From Hymenobacter baengnokdamensis (GTDB lineage: Bacteria; Bacteroidota; Bacteroidia; Cytophagales; Hymenobacteraceae): DNA of 64,000 nt. Below the pieces are notes generated by a model, which did no database searches, was not told the DNA's origin, and was given only the letters and a program-made list of their open reading frames with translations. The position numbers and the translations under genes are program-made. How positions within the stretch are numbered: position 1 is the stretch's first letter; every line of letters starts with the position of its first letter. Below are positions 51,954 to 60,907 of the stretch, in pieces. Location: NCBI RefSeq assembly GCF_008728635.1, contig NZ_CP044285.1:248001-312000 (forward strand), written 5' to 3'.

Positions 51954-52556
51954 CTATACTAGCACTCCTTCGGCTACTACCTCACGTACTTCGGGCACCA
52001 TGCGCTTGAGCAGGTTTTCGATGCCCGACTTGAGGGTAACCGTAGCCGAGGGGCAGCCCGAGCACGAGCCCTGCAGGTTTACGGTCACGATGCCGTCGTG
52101 GTAGCTTTTGAAGGTGATGTTGCCGCCATCCTGCTCCACAGCGGGGCGCACGTAGTTGTCGAGTAGGTCGATGATTTTCTGGCTCGTAAAGCCATCCTGC
52201 TGCGTAGGGTCGCCGGCGGAGGCAGCCTGGGCAGCTTTTTGCTCAGCCGCGGGGTCTACTATAAAGAGCTGCCCACCGGCCTCCACATAGCTCTTGATAA
52301 ACTGGCGCAGCTCCGGGATAATGCTGGTCCAGCCCAGCGCGGGCTGCGTTTTGGTGATGGTTACGAAGTTTTGGGCAATAAATACGCGGCCTACGTAATC
52401 GAAGCCAAACAGCTCCTGGGCGATGGGCGAGTTGGCCGCCGCCTCCAGGTTGGGATAGTCTACACTCACGCCATCGGGCAGCAAGGTAGAGTTGAGCACG
52501 AATTTCATGCTCTCAGGATTGGGCGACGCCTCGGCGTAGATAGAAACAGCAGACAT
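51954..52556 (-). CDS. NifU-like iron-sulphur scaffold protein
   Basis: A 200-residue protein of Nfu type. The N-terminal Nfu_N domain shows ASPNPESMKFVLNSTLLPDG and AQELFGFDYVGRVFIAQNFV; the C-terminal NifU domain has VRPAVEQDGGNITFKSY and the cluster-binding CSGC in LQGSCSGCPSATVTL. It carries an Fe-S cluster and hands it to apoproteins in the cytoplasm. Confidence 0.93.
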   Translation of the reverse strand: MSAVSIYAEASPNPESMKFVLNSTLLPDGVSVDYPNLEAAANSPIAQELFGFDYVGRVFIAQNFVTITKTQPALGWTSIIPELRQFIKSYVEAGGQLFIVDPAAEQKAAQAASAGDPTQQDGFTSQKIIDLLDNYVRPAVEQDGGNITFKSYHDGIVTVNLQGSCSGCPSATVTLKSGIENLLKRMVPEVREVVAEGVLV

Positions 52557-52860
52557 GACGGGAAGACTAAGGTGGCAGATAAGGGTGATTTCTGACGGCG
52601 GGGCGAACTAACAGCGGGCCGGCGGCCCCGCGGCCATAGTCGTCAGGGCCTTTCGGCGCTTACAACAGCGCAGGGCCCACGGAGGTTGCAAAGGTAGGGC
52701 CGGCAGTTAAGGTAACGGCTGCGGTGGCCCTGGTGGCCGGCCTGCTGGAAAAAAACCGCATTACCCTATTTTATCACATCAATATGCGATAAGACTGTGA
52801 AGAATAGCCGCGTACCTTGCAGCGCATTTATTCCTCACCTCCAATTCCTATTTTCCTCGT
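52557..52860. other. Intergenic region upstream of the Cry-like gene
   Basis: 304 bp between divergent genes. The right part is AT-rich and has a weak -7-like box TACCTTGC (52813-52820) 40 bp before the toxin-like gene. No other structure was seen. Confidence 0.35.
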
Positions 52861-54609
52861 ATGGCGTTTATTCCCGAACCTGGCAAGCCCTACAACCTCT
52901 TTGTGCAGCACAGCGGCAAAGTACTGGGCATCAGCAACATTGCCCGCGGAGCCAAGCTGCAGCAGCAAACCTTTGACCCGGCCCTGCCCCAGAGCCAGCA
53001 GTTTGTCTTTCACCAGGTAGGCTTTCGCGAGTACCTGATTCAGGTGCACGGGCACAATCTGGTGCTGGATGTGGGGGGCAGCGCCCAGCACAGCGGCGAC
53101 GTGCTGTGCTTCTGGACCCGCAACGGGGATGACAGCAACGGCAACCAGCGCTTCAAGTTCATTTATGGCGGGCCGGGCTACTACTACATCCGCTGCTCGG
53201 TGAGTGGCAAGATGCTGGACGTGATGATGGCCTCGCAAGACGACAAGGCCGTGGTTATTCAGTACGACCAGACGCCGCCCGCCAGGGCCGCCAACCAGCA
53301 CTTTCGGCCCGTGCTCTCGGGCGCCGACTACAGCCACGCCGAAGCGCTGCCCTTTGTGCCGGAAGTGAACTCGGAGCGACTGCGCGATACGGTCATCAGC
53401 ATGGCCGGGGCCGTGCCCGAAGTGGGCTCGGGGCTGAAGGGGCTCATTGGCTTTCTGTGGCCCAAGGGCCAGAGCACGGTATTTGACCAGATGCGCAACT
53501 ACGTGGAGACGCTGGTAAAGGAGCTCATCGAGGAAAACAACCTGCTGCAGATTCAAAACAAGCTCAACGGCTTTCACGACAATGCGGTGATTTACGAAAA
53601 AACCTCTGCCACTACCAAGCAGAAAAGCGAGTATTTCACGGGCATGCTGCGGGAGGTAAATAATCTTAAGCACGACGTTATCAACGCCCAGCACCCTGAA
53701 AAGCGCCTTACCTACCTGGTATCGGTGGGGAGCCTGGCCTTGGGCACCCTGCGCGAGCAGTGCGTACGCTACCAGTACATCTACGGCATACCCGACCCCG
53801 ACGCGGCCGACCACCTGGCGCAGTTCGATACTGCCTTTGCCGACTACACGGCGGCCTGCACCCTGAGCCGGCAGCGGGCCCTGGAGTGGCGGCTAAAAAA
53901 GATAGGCTGGCGCGAGGAAGACAAAACCATTGGCCTGGGCAATAGCAAATACACTTATTTTGCCTCCGACAGTTACGACGGCTGGGGTGCCAGCATGTAC
54001 CGCACTACCAGCGGCGACGGCACACCCAATGCCCGGCAGCGGATGCAGGTGGTGCTGCAAAACCGCATCGAGCAGGTAACGGCGCAGTTCGGGGCCGAGC
54101 TGGATGTGCTGCTGGCGCCTTCGCGCACCTGGAAATACCTGCACCCCAACCGCACCGAGCAGCCGACCACCCAGCGCAAGACCCTGGCTATGGGCACTTA
54201 CGGCAGCAAGGAGGGCGTCGCGTTCACCGACGAGAGCCAGGCCGGCAAGCGCATCACGGCCATCGTTATTCACGCGGGGCTGTGGATAGATGGCATGCAA
54301 TTGTGCTACGACGGCACCCCCACCGCTCTGCACGGCGGCGGCGGCGGCAACCGCAATGTATTCGAGCTGCAGCCCGATGAAGAGATTGTGTCGGTCTACG
54401 GCCGGTCGTCGTACCGCATGAACGGGCTCTGGTTTGAAACCAACCAGGGCCGCGTGTACGGCCTTGGAGGCGGCCTCGACGAGGGCAACTTCTGGAGCGC
54501 CGACCCGCCCACTGCCCTCAACGCCCATCTGGGCTACATTTCGGGCTACCAGGGGGCCAGTAACCTCAACGGCCTCACGCTGCACTGGCAATATACCGAG
54601 CTGGCGTAG
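52861..54609 (+). CDS. Ricin-lectin / delta-endotoxin-like / jacalin-like protein
   Basis: A 582-residue protein without signal peptide. Residues 1-150 look like a ricin-type beta-trefoil lectin: three repeats each ending in a QxF element (Q46-F48, Q96-F98, Q146-F148). Residues 170-430 are helical and resemble the pore-forming N domain of insecticidal delta-endotoxins: SMAGAVPEVGSGLKGLIGFL at 180-199, WPKG, FDQMRNYVETLVKELIEENN, LNGFHDNAVIYEK, and LTYLVSVGSLALGTLREQ near 283-300. Residues 455-582 read as a jacalin-like lectin (GKRITAIVIHAGLWIDGMQL, GGGGGNRNVFEL, MNGLWFETNQGRVYG). No immunity or transport gene is adjacent. Domain calls rest on pattern recognition. Confidence 0.7.
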   Translation: MAFIPEPGKPYNLFVQHSGKVLGISNIARGAKLQQQTFDPALPQSQQFVFHQVGFREYLIQVHGHNLVLDVGGSAQHSGDVLCFWTRNGDDSNGNQRFKFIYGGPGYYYIRCSVSGKMLDVMMASQDDKAVVIQYDQTPPARAANQHFRPVLSGADYSHAEALPFVPEVNSERLRDTVISMAGAVPEVGSGLKGLIGFLWPKGQSTVFDQMRNYVETLVKELIEENNLLQIQNKLNGFHDNAVIYEKTSATTKQKSEYFTGMLREVNNLKHDVINAQHPEKRLTYLVSVGSLALGTLREQCVRYQYIYGIPDPDAADHLAQFDTAFADYTAACTLSRQRALEWRLKKIGWREEDKTIGLGNSKYTYFASDSYDGWGASMYRTTSGDGTPNARQRMQVVLQNRIEQVTAQFGAELDVLLAPSRTWKYLHPNRTEQPTTQRKTLAMGTYGSKEGVAFTDESQAGKRITAIVIHAGLWIDGMQLCYDGTPTALHGGGGGNRNVFELQPDEEIVSVYGRSSYRMNGLWFETNQGRVYGLGGGLDEGNFWSADPPTALNAHLGYISGYQGASNLNGLTLHWQYTELA

Positions 54610-54640
54610 GGTAGCCGGTTTGCCCTCACCTTAAGGCCTG

Positions 54641-54679
54641 CAAGCCCCGCCCGGATGCTCCGGATGGGGCTTGTTTTTT
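54641..54679 (+). terminator. Terminator after the Cry-like gene
   Basis: CAAGCCCC, an inner CGGA/TCCG pair, GGGGCTTG, then a T-run. It lies 31 bp past the stop codon. Confidence 0.85.
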
Positions 54680-54720
54680 GGATATACGCTACTGAATTTA
54701 GTGCTGCTGTTCACCTTCGC

Positions 54721-55800
54721 CTACAGCTGGTTGGCGCGGGCGCGCAGCAGCAGGTCGGCCAGCACGAGCTGGGTCATGGCCTCCACGATGGGCACAGCGC
54801 GGGGCAGTACGCAGGCATCGTGGCGGCCCCGGCCGGCCAGCTCCACTACCTCCCCCTGCTGGTTGATAGTTTGCTGGGTTTGCAGGATGGTAGCGACCGG
54901 CTTGAAAGCCACCCGAAAAAAAACATCCTGCCCATTGCTGATACCGCCCTGGCTGCCGCCGCTGTGGTTGGTGCGCGTGCGCACGCGGCCGGCCTCATCG
55001 GTATAAAACTGGTCGTTGTGGGCCGAGCCGGGCAGCCTGGTGCCTGCAAAGCCAGAGCCAAACTCGAAGCCCTTCACGGCATTGATGCTGAGCAGCGCGT
55101 GCCCCAGCACGGCGGGCAGCTTATCGAATACGGGCTCGCCCAGGCCGGGCGGCAGGCCCGTGGCAACGCCCGTGACGACGCCCCCTACCGTATCGCGGGC
55201 CGCCTGGGCCGCCCGGATGCGCGCTTCCATCAGCGCTGCCGTGGCGGGGTCGGGGCAGCGCACGGGGTTGCTGTCGGTCAGGCTTAGGTCCAGCTCTTCG
55301 TAGCCTTTGGGTACTTCTACCTCGCCCACCGCCGAAACATAGGCCTGCACCGATATGCCAAAAGCAGCCAGCAGCTGAGCGGCCACGGCCCCGGCGGCTA
55401 CGCGGGCGGCCGTTTCGCGGGCCGAGCTGCGGCCGCCGCCGCGGTGGTCGCGCCGGCCATACTTAGCGTCGTAGGTGTAGTCGGCGTGGCTGGGGCGGTA
55501 GGCCCCGGCAATGTGCGAGTAGTCGTCGGAGCGCTGGTCGGCATTGGCAATAAACAGGCTGATGGGCGTGCCGGTAGTAACGCCCTCAAACACTCCCGAC
55601 TGCACCTGCACGCGGTCGGCCTCCTGGCGCGGCGTTGTAAGGGCCGACTGCCCCGGCCGGCGGCGGTCCAGCGCCCGCTGAATAGTGGCCGGGTCGAGCG
55701 CCAGCCCGGCCGGGCAGCCATCGATAATAACCCCAATTCCCACTCCATGCGACTCGCCGAAGGTGGTAATGCGAAAAAGCGTTCCGAAAGTATTGGACAT
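54721..55800 (-). CDS. aroC: Chorismate synthase
   Basis: A 359-residue enzyme that makes chorismate from EPSP, using reduced [23 protein letters not shown] is the classic start; [32 protein letters not shown] and the late [14 protein letters not shown] are the family signatures. Normal length. It is a single housekeeping gene between the Cry-like gene and the BatD-like gene. Confidence 0.97.
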   Translation of the reverse strand: MSNTFGTLFRITTFGESHGVGIGVIIDGCPAGLALDPATIQRALDRRRPGQSALTTPRQEADRVQVQSGVFEGVTTGTPISLFIANADQRSDDYSHIAGAYRPSHADYTYDAKYGRRDHRGGGRSSARETAARVAAGAVAAQLLAAFGISVQAYVSAVGEVEVPKGYEELDLSLTDSNPVRCPDPATAALMEARIRAAQAARDTVGGVVTGVATGLPPGLGEPVFDKLPAVLGHALLSINAVKGFEFGSGFAGTRLPGSAHNDQFYTDEAGRVRTRTNHSGGSQGGISNGQDVFFRVAFKPVATILQTQQTINQQGEVVELAGRGRHDACVLPRAVPIVEAMTQLVLADLLLRARANQL

Positions 55801-55910
55801 GAAGCGTGAGCTGCGAAGTTGTTAGGTCATAATCGTCAGCTGCTAACAAAAAGAGGTAGCTCATTTGCCTGGCAACTGATAGCGGATAGCTGATAACCTG
55901 GCTGGCAAAG

Positions 55911-57392
55911 TTACCCCGCCCGCCACCACCCTACCACTGCCACTGCCAGCAGCAGTACGACTAATAGGGCCGCGTACCGGCCCACTTGCTTGTATACCCC
56001 CAGGGGCTGCAGCTGGGTATCGGCCCGCAGCATTGCCGGACCATAAAACGGGTCGTCAACGGGGCGGGCGGTGGGCAGCAAGCGTTCACCGCCGCTTATC
56101 ACCAGCTTTAGCTGCGGGCGCAAGGTGTCGTAGCGAGCCGTGCGCGGATTGAAAAATGGCAGCTGAAGCAGGCTGTCGAGGGCCAGGGCGCCGGGGCGCT
56201 GCGTCACCAACCGATAGCGAAAGCTTTTCTGGATTCGCCCATCCGGCAGCGTATTATCCCGAATATCGGGACCATATACTTCCAGGCCGCTCCGTGGGCG
56301 CAGTGTAGGGGGCAGCAGGGCCGCCGCATTGCCGCTCCCTTCCACGCCAAAGGTGTACGTGAAGGCTTCCCCGGTGCGAAAACGCGTACTGCTGATACCC
56401 TCGTGCAGCACGTAGTCGCCGACTATTGCGCCACCTGGGGCGGGCAGTGGGCGCACAGCTACGCGCAGCACCGGTGCCACGTAGGTCTTGTACATAGCCA
56501 AACGCTCATTTTCGCCGGGCTGCGGCTTTTTTAGTAATTTGAACTTCGTGAGCGTGAGGCTCAGCGCCGGAAACTGCAGGCTCTGCGGGGTAAGCGGGTA
56601 GTAGGTGCCGGCCGCCAGCCGGAAGCGCAGGTACACCTGCCCATTGGCGCGGCGCACGCTGTCAGGCAGCACGGAGGGGTCAGCCACGGGCACCTCCCAG
56701 GTAGTAGGCTGGCGCAGCTGCCGCAGTAGCTCAGTAAGCTGATTGTTAAAATCGTAGAAATTAAGCAGCGCCTGGTCGGCCGGCCGGAGGTAAAAATACA
56801 GACTCACCCGCACGCCCTGCCCCACAAATACACGCTCGTGGTCGGCCTCCAGCACCAGGGAAGCATCATCGGGCGGCTCGTAGAAGTACTTCGGCTTGGG
56901 CTTGCCCAGCAGCTGGTCGAGCGAGCCTACGCCCGTACCGGGTGGGGCTGCCCCGACATCGGGCGCCGGCAGGGCAGGGCCCACCCGTACCCGGCCGCCG
57001 GGGCTGGGCAGCACCTGGCCATTCACGGTCAGGGAGAAAGGCGGCACCACGTAGTCGCCTTCGGTATAGGGCAGGTAGCGCTGCTCCACGGTGAGCTCGG
57101 TGCGGTGGCCCCCGCCGGGCAGCAATTGCGTAGCCGTAGTGGTGGCCTGCCCGCCCTTGCGAAACCCTTCGATTTCGGGAAAATCCGAATGGCTGACCAG
57201 CGGAGCACCCCGCAGCCGGAAGGCCAGCTTTAACGGGCCAGCCAGCGAAATCGCAGCGGGCACCGGCAGGAGTACGGCTTCGCCGGGGGGCCGCGCTGCC
57301 GGCTGGGCCTGCAAAGCCCGGCTGCTCAGCAGCCACCAGGCCAGCCATAGCCACCAGGCAGCTCCAACCAGTATTGCTCGTCGCGCTATCAA
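55911..57392 (-). CDS. BatD-like protein
   Basis: A 493-residue protein with an N-terminal signal or membrane helix (LVGAAWWLWLAWWLLSSRA), a large periplasmic beta-sandwich region, and a C-terminal membrane helix (YAALLVVLLLAVAVVGWW). RLRGAPLVSHSDFPEIEGFR and YLPYTEGDYVVPPFSLTVNG are the BatD repeats; FTYTFGVEGSGNAAALLPPT is typical further on. BatD belongs to the Bat aerotolerance proteins, but no batA, B, C or E genes are here. Confidence 0.87.
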   Translation of the reverse strand: MIARRAILVGAAWWLWLAWWLLSSRALQAQPAARPPGEAVLLPVPAAISLAGPLKLAFRLRGAPLVSHSDFPEIEGFRKGGQATTTATQLLPGGGHRTELTVEQRYLPYTEGDYVVPPFSLTVNGQVLPSPGGRVRVGPALPAPDVGAAPPGTGVGSLDQLLGKPKPKYFYEPPDDASLVLEADHERVFVGQGVRVSLYFYLRPADQALLNFYDFNNQLTELLRQLRQPTTWEVPVADPSVLPDSVRRANGQVYLRFRLAAGTYYPLTPQSLQFPALSLTLTKFKLLKKPQPGENERLAMYKTYVAPVLRVAVRPLPAPGGAIVGDYVLHEGISSTRFRTGEAFTYTFGVEGSGNAAALLPPTLRPRSGLEVYGPDIRDNTLPDGRIQKSFRYRLVTQRPGALALDSLLQLPFFNPRTARYDTLRPQLKLVISGGERLLPTARPVDDPFYGPAMLRADTQLQPLGVYKQVGRYAALLVVLLLAVAVVGWWRAG

Positions 57393-57569
57393 TTTAATAG
57401 AATGAAAATCCAGGCCATCTGCGAAGCTCGTACGTGTCCGTGCTTCTTTCCTCCGGGCGAGTCAGCTTTTTTCGCTATGCTATTTTTACCAAAGCCATAA
57501 ACGTACGTTATTCTAACAGTCTACTCCGGCAGGGAGCGCTATAATATTAATAAATTTTTATATATTATG

Positions 57570-57601
57570 AAAACGGCCAGTCTTTGCAGACTGGCCGTTT
57601 T
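57570..57601. terminator. Orphan bidirectional hairpin
   Basis: AAAACGGCCAGTCT, TTGC, AGACTGGCCGTTTT, a perfect 14-bp stem. It lies in the intergenic region with no recognised gene ending near it on either strand. Confidence 0.75.
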
Positions 57602-58308
57602 GCTGCTGTGGGCTGGCCCGCCCCGGCCTGCCCGCAGCATTGGCAGGCATTGAATCGGCTTGCCGTAATAATAAATCACTACATAATCGGCCGGCGCGAA
57701 AACCCGTCTGGCGGAGGTGCTCACTCCTGGGCTTAACGCAACCACGCGCTGGTCAACGCGCTGTCAACTTGCATATTATCGCGAGGCAGCTACTGACAAA
57801 ACCCGGTTGTATCGACGCGGCTTACCCGGCAAAGCCCCACGCCCGGTAAGCCGGCTTACGTGCGTTTGCCTGGTTTTTCGGCCCTCTAAATTCCCTCTTG
57901 GGAATCCGCCCCGGCTACCTCAGCGTAGATTGATGTGGAAGCCAAGTTTGGGCGACGCGCATTAGTGGGCAGCGTTCCGGCAAAAAGGCTGCAATGACTT
58001 ATTATAGGTAAAGTAAACATTCAAAAAGTCTTATTATTCTGCCATTAAAGCAAGTCTGCTATGCGGCTTTATTTTTAGATTTTTTTATCCGACTTATTTT
58101 TAATAACCCGCCTGTTGGCAAAGCACTTACACCGAAAAGACTGTCTAGTCCGGGGCAATAAAAACCTGCCGCCCACATATCCTTAACCGGTCAGGGCCGT
58201 AAAGGGCTATCAGCAAGCCCAAAAACGGGGTTGGACTATTGCTATACATAGCTTGGCCAGGTAGTTTGAGTAGTCACTTTAGTTTCTCTTTTTTCCTTTT
58301 CCTTTTTT
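57602..58308. other. Long intergenic region, no recognised gene
   Basis: About 700 bp. The left part is GC-rich and contains open frames that look like chance (no starts, no family sequence); the right part (57965-58308) is AT-rich and probably holds the promoter of the ferritin-like genes. A non-coding RNA ending at the 57570 hairpin is possible but unsupported. Confidence 0.35.
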
Positions 58309-59061
58309 ATGTCCAACATCATTTCCTCCGGTCCAGCGCTACAGGGGCCCGACCTTGATAAGCCGCTGTACACGCCCATCAAGCGGCGCTCCTTCTTTAT
58401 GTATGCTGGCGCTACCGCCGGTGCCACTGCCCTGGTTTTGGCTGGCTGCAGCAAGAGTGACTCCTCGCCGGGCACGGTAAGTGTCGGGAGCGGCGACGTA
58501 GGAGTACTTAACTATGCCTACGCCCTCGAGCAGCTTGAGGCGGCCTTCTACACGCAGGTTCGCACCGGCTCGTACTACACGAACGCCAACGCTGCCGAAA
58601 AGCAGATTCTGGACGACCTCTACTACCACGAGGTAATTCACCGTGATTTCTTCAAGGCCGCCATTACCGGCGCCGGCGCTACGCCTATCAAGGCCCTGAC
58701 GCCCGACTTCTCGAAGATTGACTTCACGTCGAAAAGCTCGGTACTTGGCGCTGCGCAGGCTTTTGAGGACCTGGGCGTGGCCGCCTATAACGGGGCGGGC
58801 AAGTTTATCACCACGCCGGCCTACTTGGTTATCGCCGGTAAGATTGTTTCGGTTGAAGCTCGGCATGCAGCCCTTATCCGTGACCTTGTGCAGGAAGGCA
58901 ACTTCGTCGGAGGCGATGTTATCAATCTGAGTGGCAACAACAATAACAACGGTCTGAGCCCATTGAGCACGGAGTATTCCAAACTGCCTTCGGTAGTAGT
59001 AGCTACGGCCAATACCTACCTGGCTGATGGCTCGAAACTCGATGTTTCCGGCCTCGGCTAA
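58309..59061 (+). CDS. Tat-type lipoprotein with ferritin-like domain
   Basis: A 250-residue protein. Signal region PIKRRSFFMYAGATAGATAL has twin arginines and ends in a lipobox LAGCS, as in Tat-exported lipoproteins. The rest is a ferritin-like four-helix domain (PF13668 type): NYAYALEQLEAAFYTQVRTG, YYHEVIHRDFFKAAI, and VSVEARHAALIRDLV, with Glu and His residues placed as in di-iron proteins. Function of this family is unproven. Followed after 45 bp by a second ferritin-like gene. Confidence 0.85.
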   Translation: MSNIISSGPALQGPDLDKPLYTPIKRRSFFMYAGATAGATALVLAGCSKSDSSPGTVSVGSGDVGVLNYAYALEQLEAAFYTQVRTGSYYTNANAAEKQILDDLYYHEVIHRDFFKAAITGAGATPIKALTPDFSKIDFTSKSSVLGAAQAFEDLGVAAYNGAGKFITTPAYLVIAGKIVSVEARHAALIRDLVQEGNFVGGDVINLSGNNNNNGLSPLSTEYSKLPSVVVATANTYLADGSKLDVSGLG

Positions 59062-59106
59062 TCGGCAGCTCCGTCCTAATTCCTCATCTTCCTATCCACT
59101 ATTGCC

Positions 59107-60153
59107 ATGAATTTTTTTCATATCCTTTCCGAAATCGAGAAAGTTGACCCGGAAGTTTACGAGCGTCTAGATTCTCGCCGTTCGGTATTCAAAAATATGG
59201 GCGGCCTGGGCCGTACCCTGTCGGCTGCCGCGTTGCCACTTGCGCTGGGGGCTATCTTCAATAAAGCCTACGCCCAGACTTCCACGGCAGCTACGGTGCT
59301 GCAGGTGCTGAACTACGCCCTGAAGCTGGAGTATCTGGAAACTACCTTCTACAACCTGGGTATTGGTACTACCAGCTCCAACACCGGCACCAGCGCTACC
59401 CAGTCGGCACTGCGCGGCCAGTACAGCGCTACCAACCTTTCTTCGCTCGACCTTATCCGGGTCGACGAGAATAACCACGTCAACGACCTCATTGCTACGA
59501 TTAAAGCACTGGGCGGCACTCCTATCAACGCTCCCAGCTCCACGCTGGTCCTGCCGGGTGTAACGGCCGACTTTGACTTTACCGGTGGCAAAGGCACGGG
59601 TGCAGGTCCTTTCAGCGGCGCTAGCTTCGTATTCAGCAACCCGGCCGTTTTCCTGGGAGTAGCTCAATCGCTCGAAGACACAGGCGTACGGGCCTATAAA
59701 GGCGGCGCTACTGCCCTGATGAGCAACCCGAACGTATTGACGACGGCGCTCAACATTCACTCGGTAGAGGCTCGTCATGCTTCCCGCCTGCGCACTATGC
59801 GTCGCGGTGGCGTTACGAACAATGCCGCTTCCAGCGTTGCCCCTACCAACCCCAACTCAGAAGCCGACCGTTCGGCTTCGCCAAAGAGCTGGGTATCGGG
59901 TAAAGACGGTGGTGGAGCAGTTCCTTCCGTAACAGCTCCTATCTACGGCCCCGGCGCCGACCCAACCAACTACCCCGGTGAGGATAATATCACGCAGGGC
60001 GGTGTTGCCTTGTCGTCGTCTACGCTAACAGCTACTTCGGGCTTCCCGGCACTTTCATACTCGGAGGCTTTTGATGAGCCCTTGGATATGGCTACCGTAG
60101 TAACTATCGCCAAAACGTTTGCTACTACTACCAGCAAGTTTTTCGACCAATAG
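59107..60153 (+). CDS. Tat-exported ferritin-like domain protein
   Basis: A 348-residue paralogue-like partner of the previous gene. RLDSRRSVFKNMGGLGRTLS is a twin-arginine signal without lipobox, ending LGAIFNKAYAQ. Ferritin-like helices follow: LNYALKLEYLETTFYNLGIG, VDENNHVNDLIATIKALGG, and NIHSVEARHASRLRTMRRGG. The last 100 residues are a Pro/Ser-rich extension with SYSEAFDEPLDMATVVTIAK. The pair is probably one operon ended by the hairpin at 60166. Confidence 0.85.
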   Translation: MNFFHILSEIEKVDPEVYERLDSRRSVFKNMGGLGRTLSAAALPLALGAIFNKAYAQTSTAATVLQVLNYALKLEYLETTFYNLGIGTTSSNTGTSATQSALRGQYSATNLSSLDLIRVDENNHVNDLIATIKALGGTPINAPSSTLVLPGVTADFDFTGGKGTGAGPFSGASFVFSNPAVFLGVAQSLEDTGVRAYKGGATALMSNPNVLTTALNIHSVEARHASRLRTMRRGGVTNNAASSVAPTNPNSEADRSASPKSWVSGKDGGGAVPSVTAPIYGPGADPTNYPGEDNITQGGVALSSSTLTATSGFPALSYSEAFDEPLDMATVVTIAKTFATTTSKFFDQ

Positions 60154-60165
60154 TCGGTTGAATAC

Positions 60166-60215
60166 CTACCTAAAAAGAGGGCTTGCCAGCAATGGCAAGC
60201 CCTCTTTTTAGGTAG
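60166..60215. terminator. Very strong terminator after the ferritin-like genes
   Basis: 23-bp perfect stem (60166-60188 and 60193-60215, core AAAAAGAGGGCTTGCCA) with loop GCAA, 12 bp after the stop codon. Confidence 0.93.
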
Positions 60216-60231
60216 AAGAGTGGCTGTACTG

Positions 60232-60331
60232 GCGGGCTGCCGGCTTTTGGGCCGGCAGCCCGCTCGTTAATCGCCCGATTTTGGACGCCCGAAGAGCGGA
60301 CAGCCGGCTAAAAACCGGCAGCCCGCTCTTC
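60232..60331. repeat. Two tandem REP-like palindromic units, period 63 bp
   Basis: Unit 1 is a perfect 13-bp hairpin (GCGGGCTGCCGGC, TTTTGG, GCCGGCAGCCCGC, 60232-60263). Unit 2 (60291-60331) pairs GAAGAGCGG with CCGCTCTTC and GCCGG with CCGGC around a 3-nt internal loop. Both contain CCGGCAGCCCGCTC (60252 and 60315) followed by similar bases (TCGCxCxxTTTGG). Confidence 0.75.
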
Positions 60332-60613
60332 ATTCGCGCATTTGGAAACGGCGCTAAGCTGTATATCTACCTGGGAATCGCGCCAGGAACCCAACGAAAC
60401 AGAGTTATGGATTACCAGTTACCCCTGCGTATACGCTTCCCGAGGCTGCGCCAACTTTTCCTGCAATTGGTTTTAAGCTTATTAGCAAGCAGCCATTTGT
60501 CCGGATAATTGTTATTCGATAAGCTTGTTCTTGGGCAGGCTACGTTGAAGGAAAAATCAATAAAAACTTAGTAACTTACTATTGGCATCCGGAAAAACAC
60601 CCACTTTAAAAGT
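60332..60613. other. Intergenic region after the REP-like units
   Basis: No convincing gene was found. A 7-bp palindrome CCACTTT/AAAGTGG lies at 60601-60615. The region becomes AT-rich to the right. Confidence 0.3.
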
Positions 60614-60650
60614 GGCCAAAGGCGCTTTTGAAGCCTTATCGGCCTTTTTT
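60614..60650 (+). terminator. Terminator-like hairpin upstream of the 69-aa gene
   Basis: GGCC and AAGGC on the left pair with GCCTT and GGCC on the right, interrupted by a bulge, and run into TTTTTT. No gene ends just before it, so it may be a leader attenuator or end of an unseen RNA. Confidence 0.4.
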
Positions 60651-60697
60651 CCGTATAGCGCGCACCTACCTACTTACCTCTCTTATTCCCACCCGCT

Positions 60698-60907
60698 ATG
60701 TTAGATTACGTAAAAACGATTTTGCTTAAAGTCAGCTTCAGCAAAATCCTTTTTGAGAAAGAGCTGCGCAAGGCGCTGCGGCAAATTTTGCCCGATGAGC
60801 TGCCGGCCTTCAAAACGTGGTGCTACGAGAAGTTTGCCCGCCTCTACCGCCGGGTGTTAAAGCGGGTTTTTACCCAGTACAGCACGCTGCCCAAGCTGGC
60901 GGCTTAG
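60698..60907 (+). CDS. Hypothetical small basic protein (69 aa)
   Basis: Not recognised. [20 protein letters not shown] followed by [19 protein letters not shown] and a basic end with [15 protein letters not shown]. Helical and strongly basic; no signal peptide. Its stop codon overlaps the stop of queG on the other strand (60904-60907). Confidence 0.55.
   Translation: MLDYVKTILLKVSFSKILFEKELRKALRQILPDELPAFKTWCYEKFARLYRRVLKRVFTQYSTLPKLAA

Noticed and set aside
57539..57745. 68-residue open frame on the minus strand
   Set aside because: It reads straight through the perfect terminator hairpin and shows no recognisable sequence.
60281..60508. 75-residue open frame
   Set aside because: It begins inside the REP-like palindromes, has no family sequence and no promoter; most likely chance.
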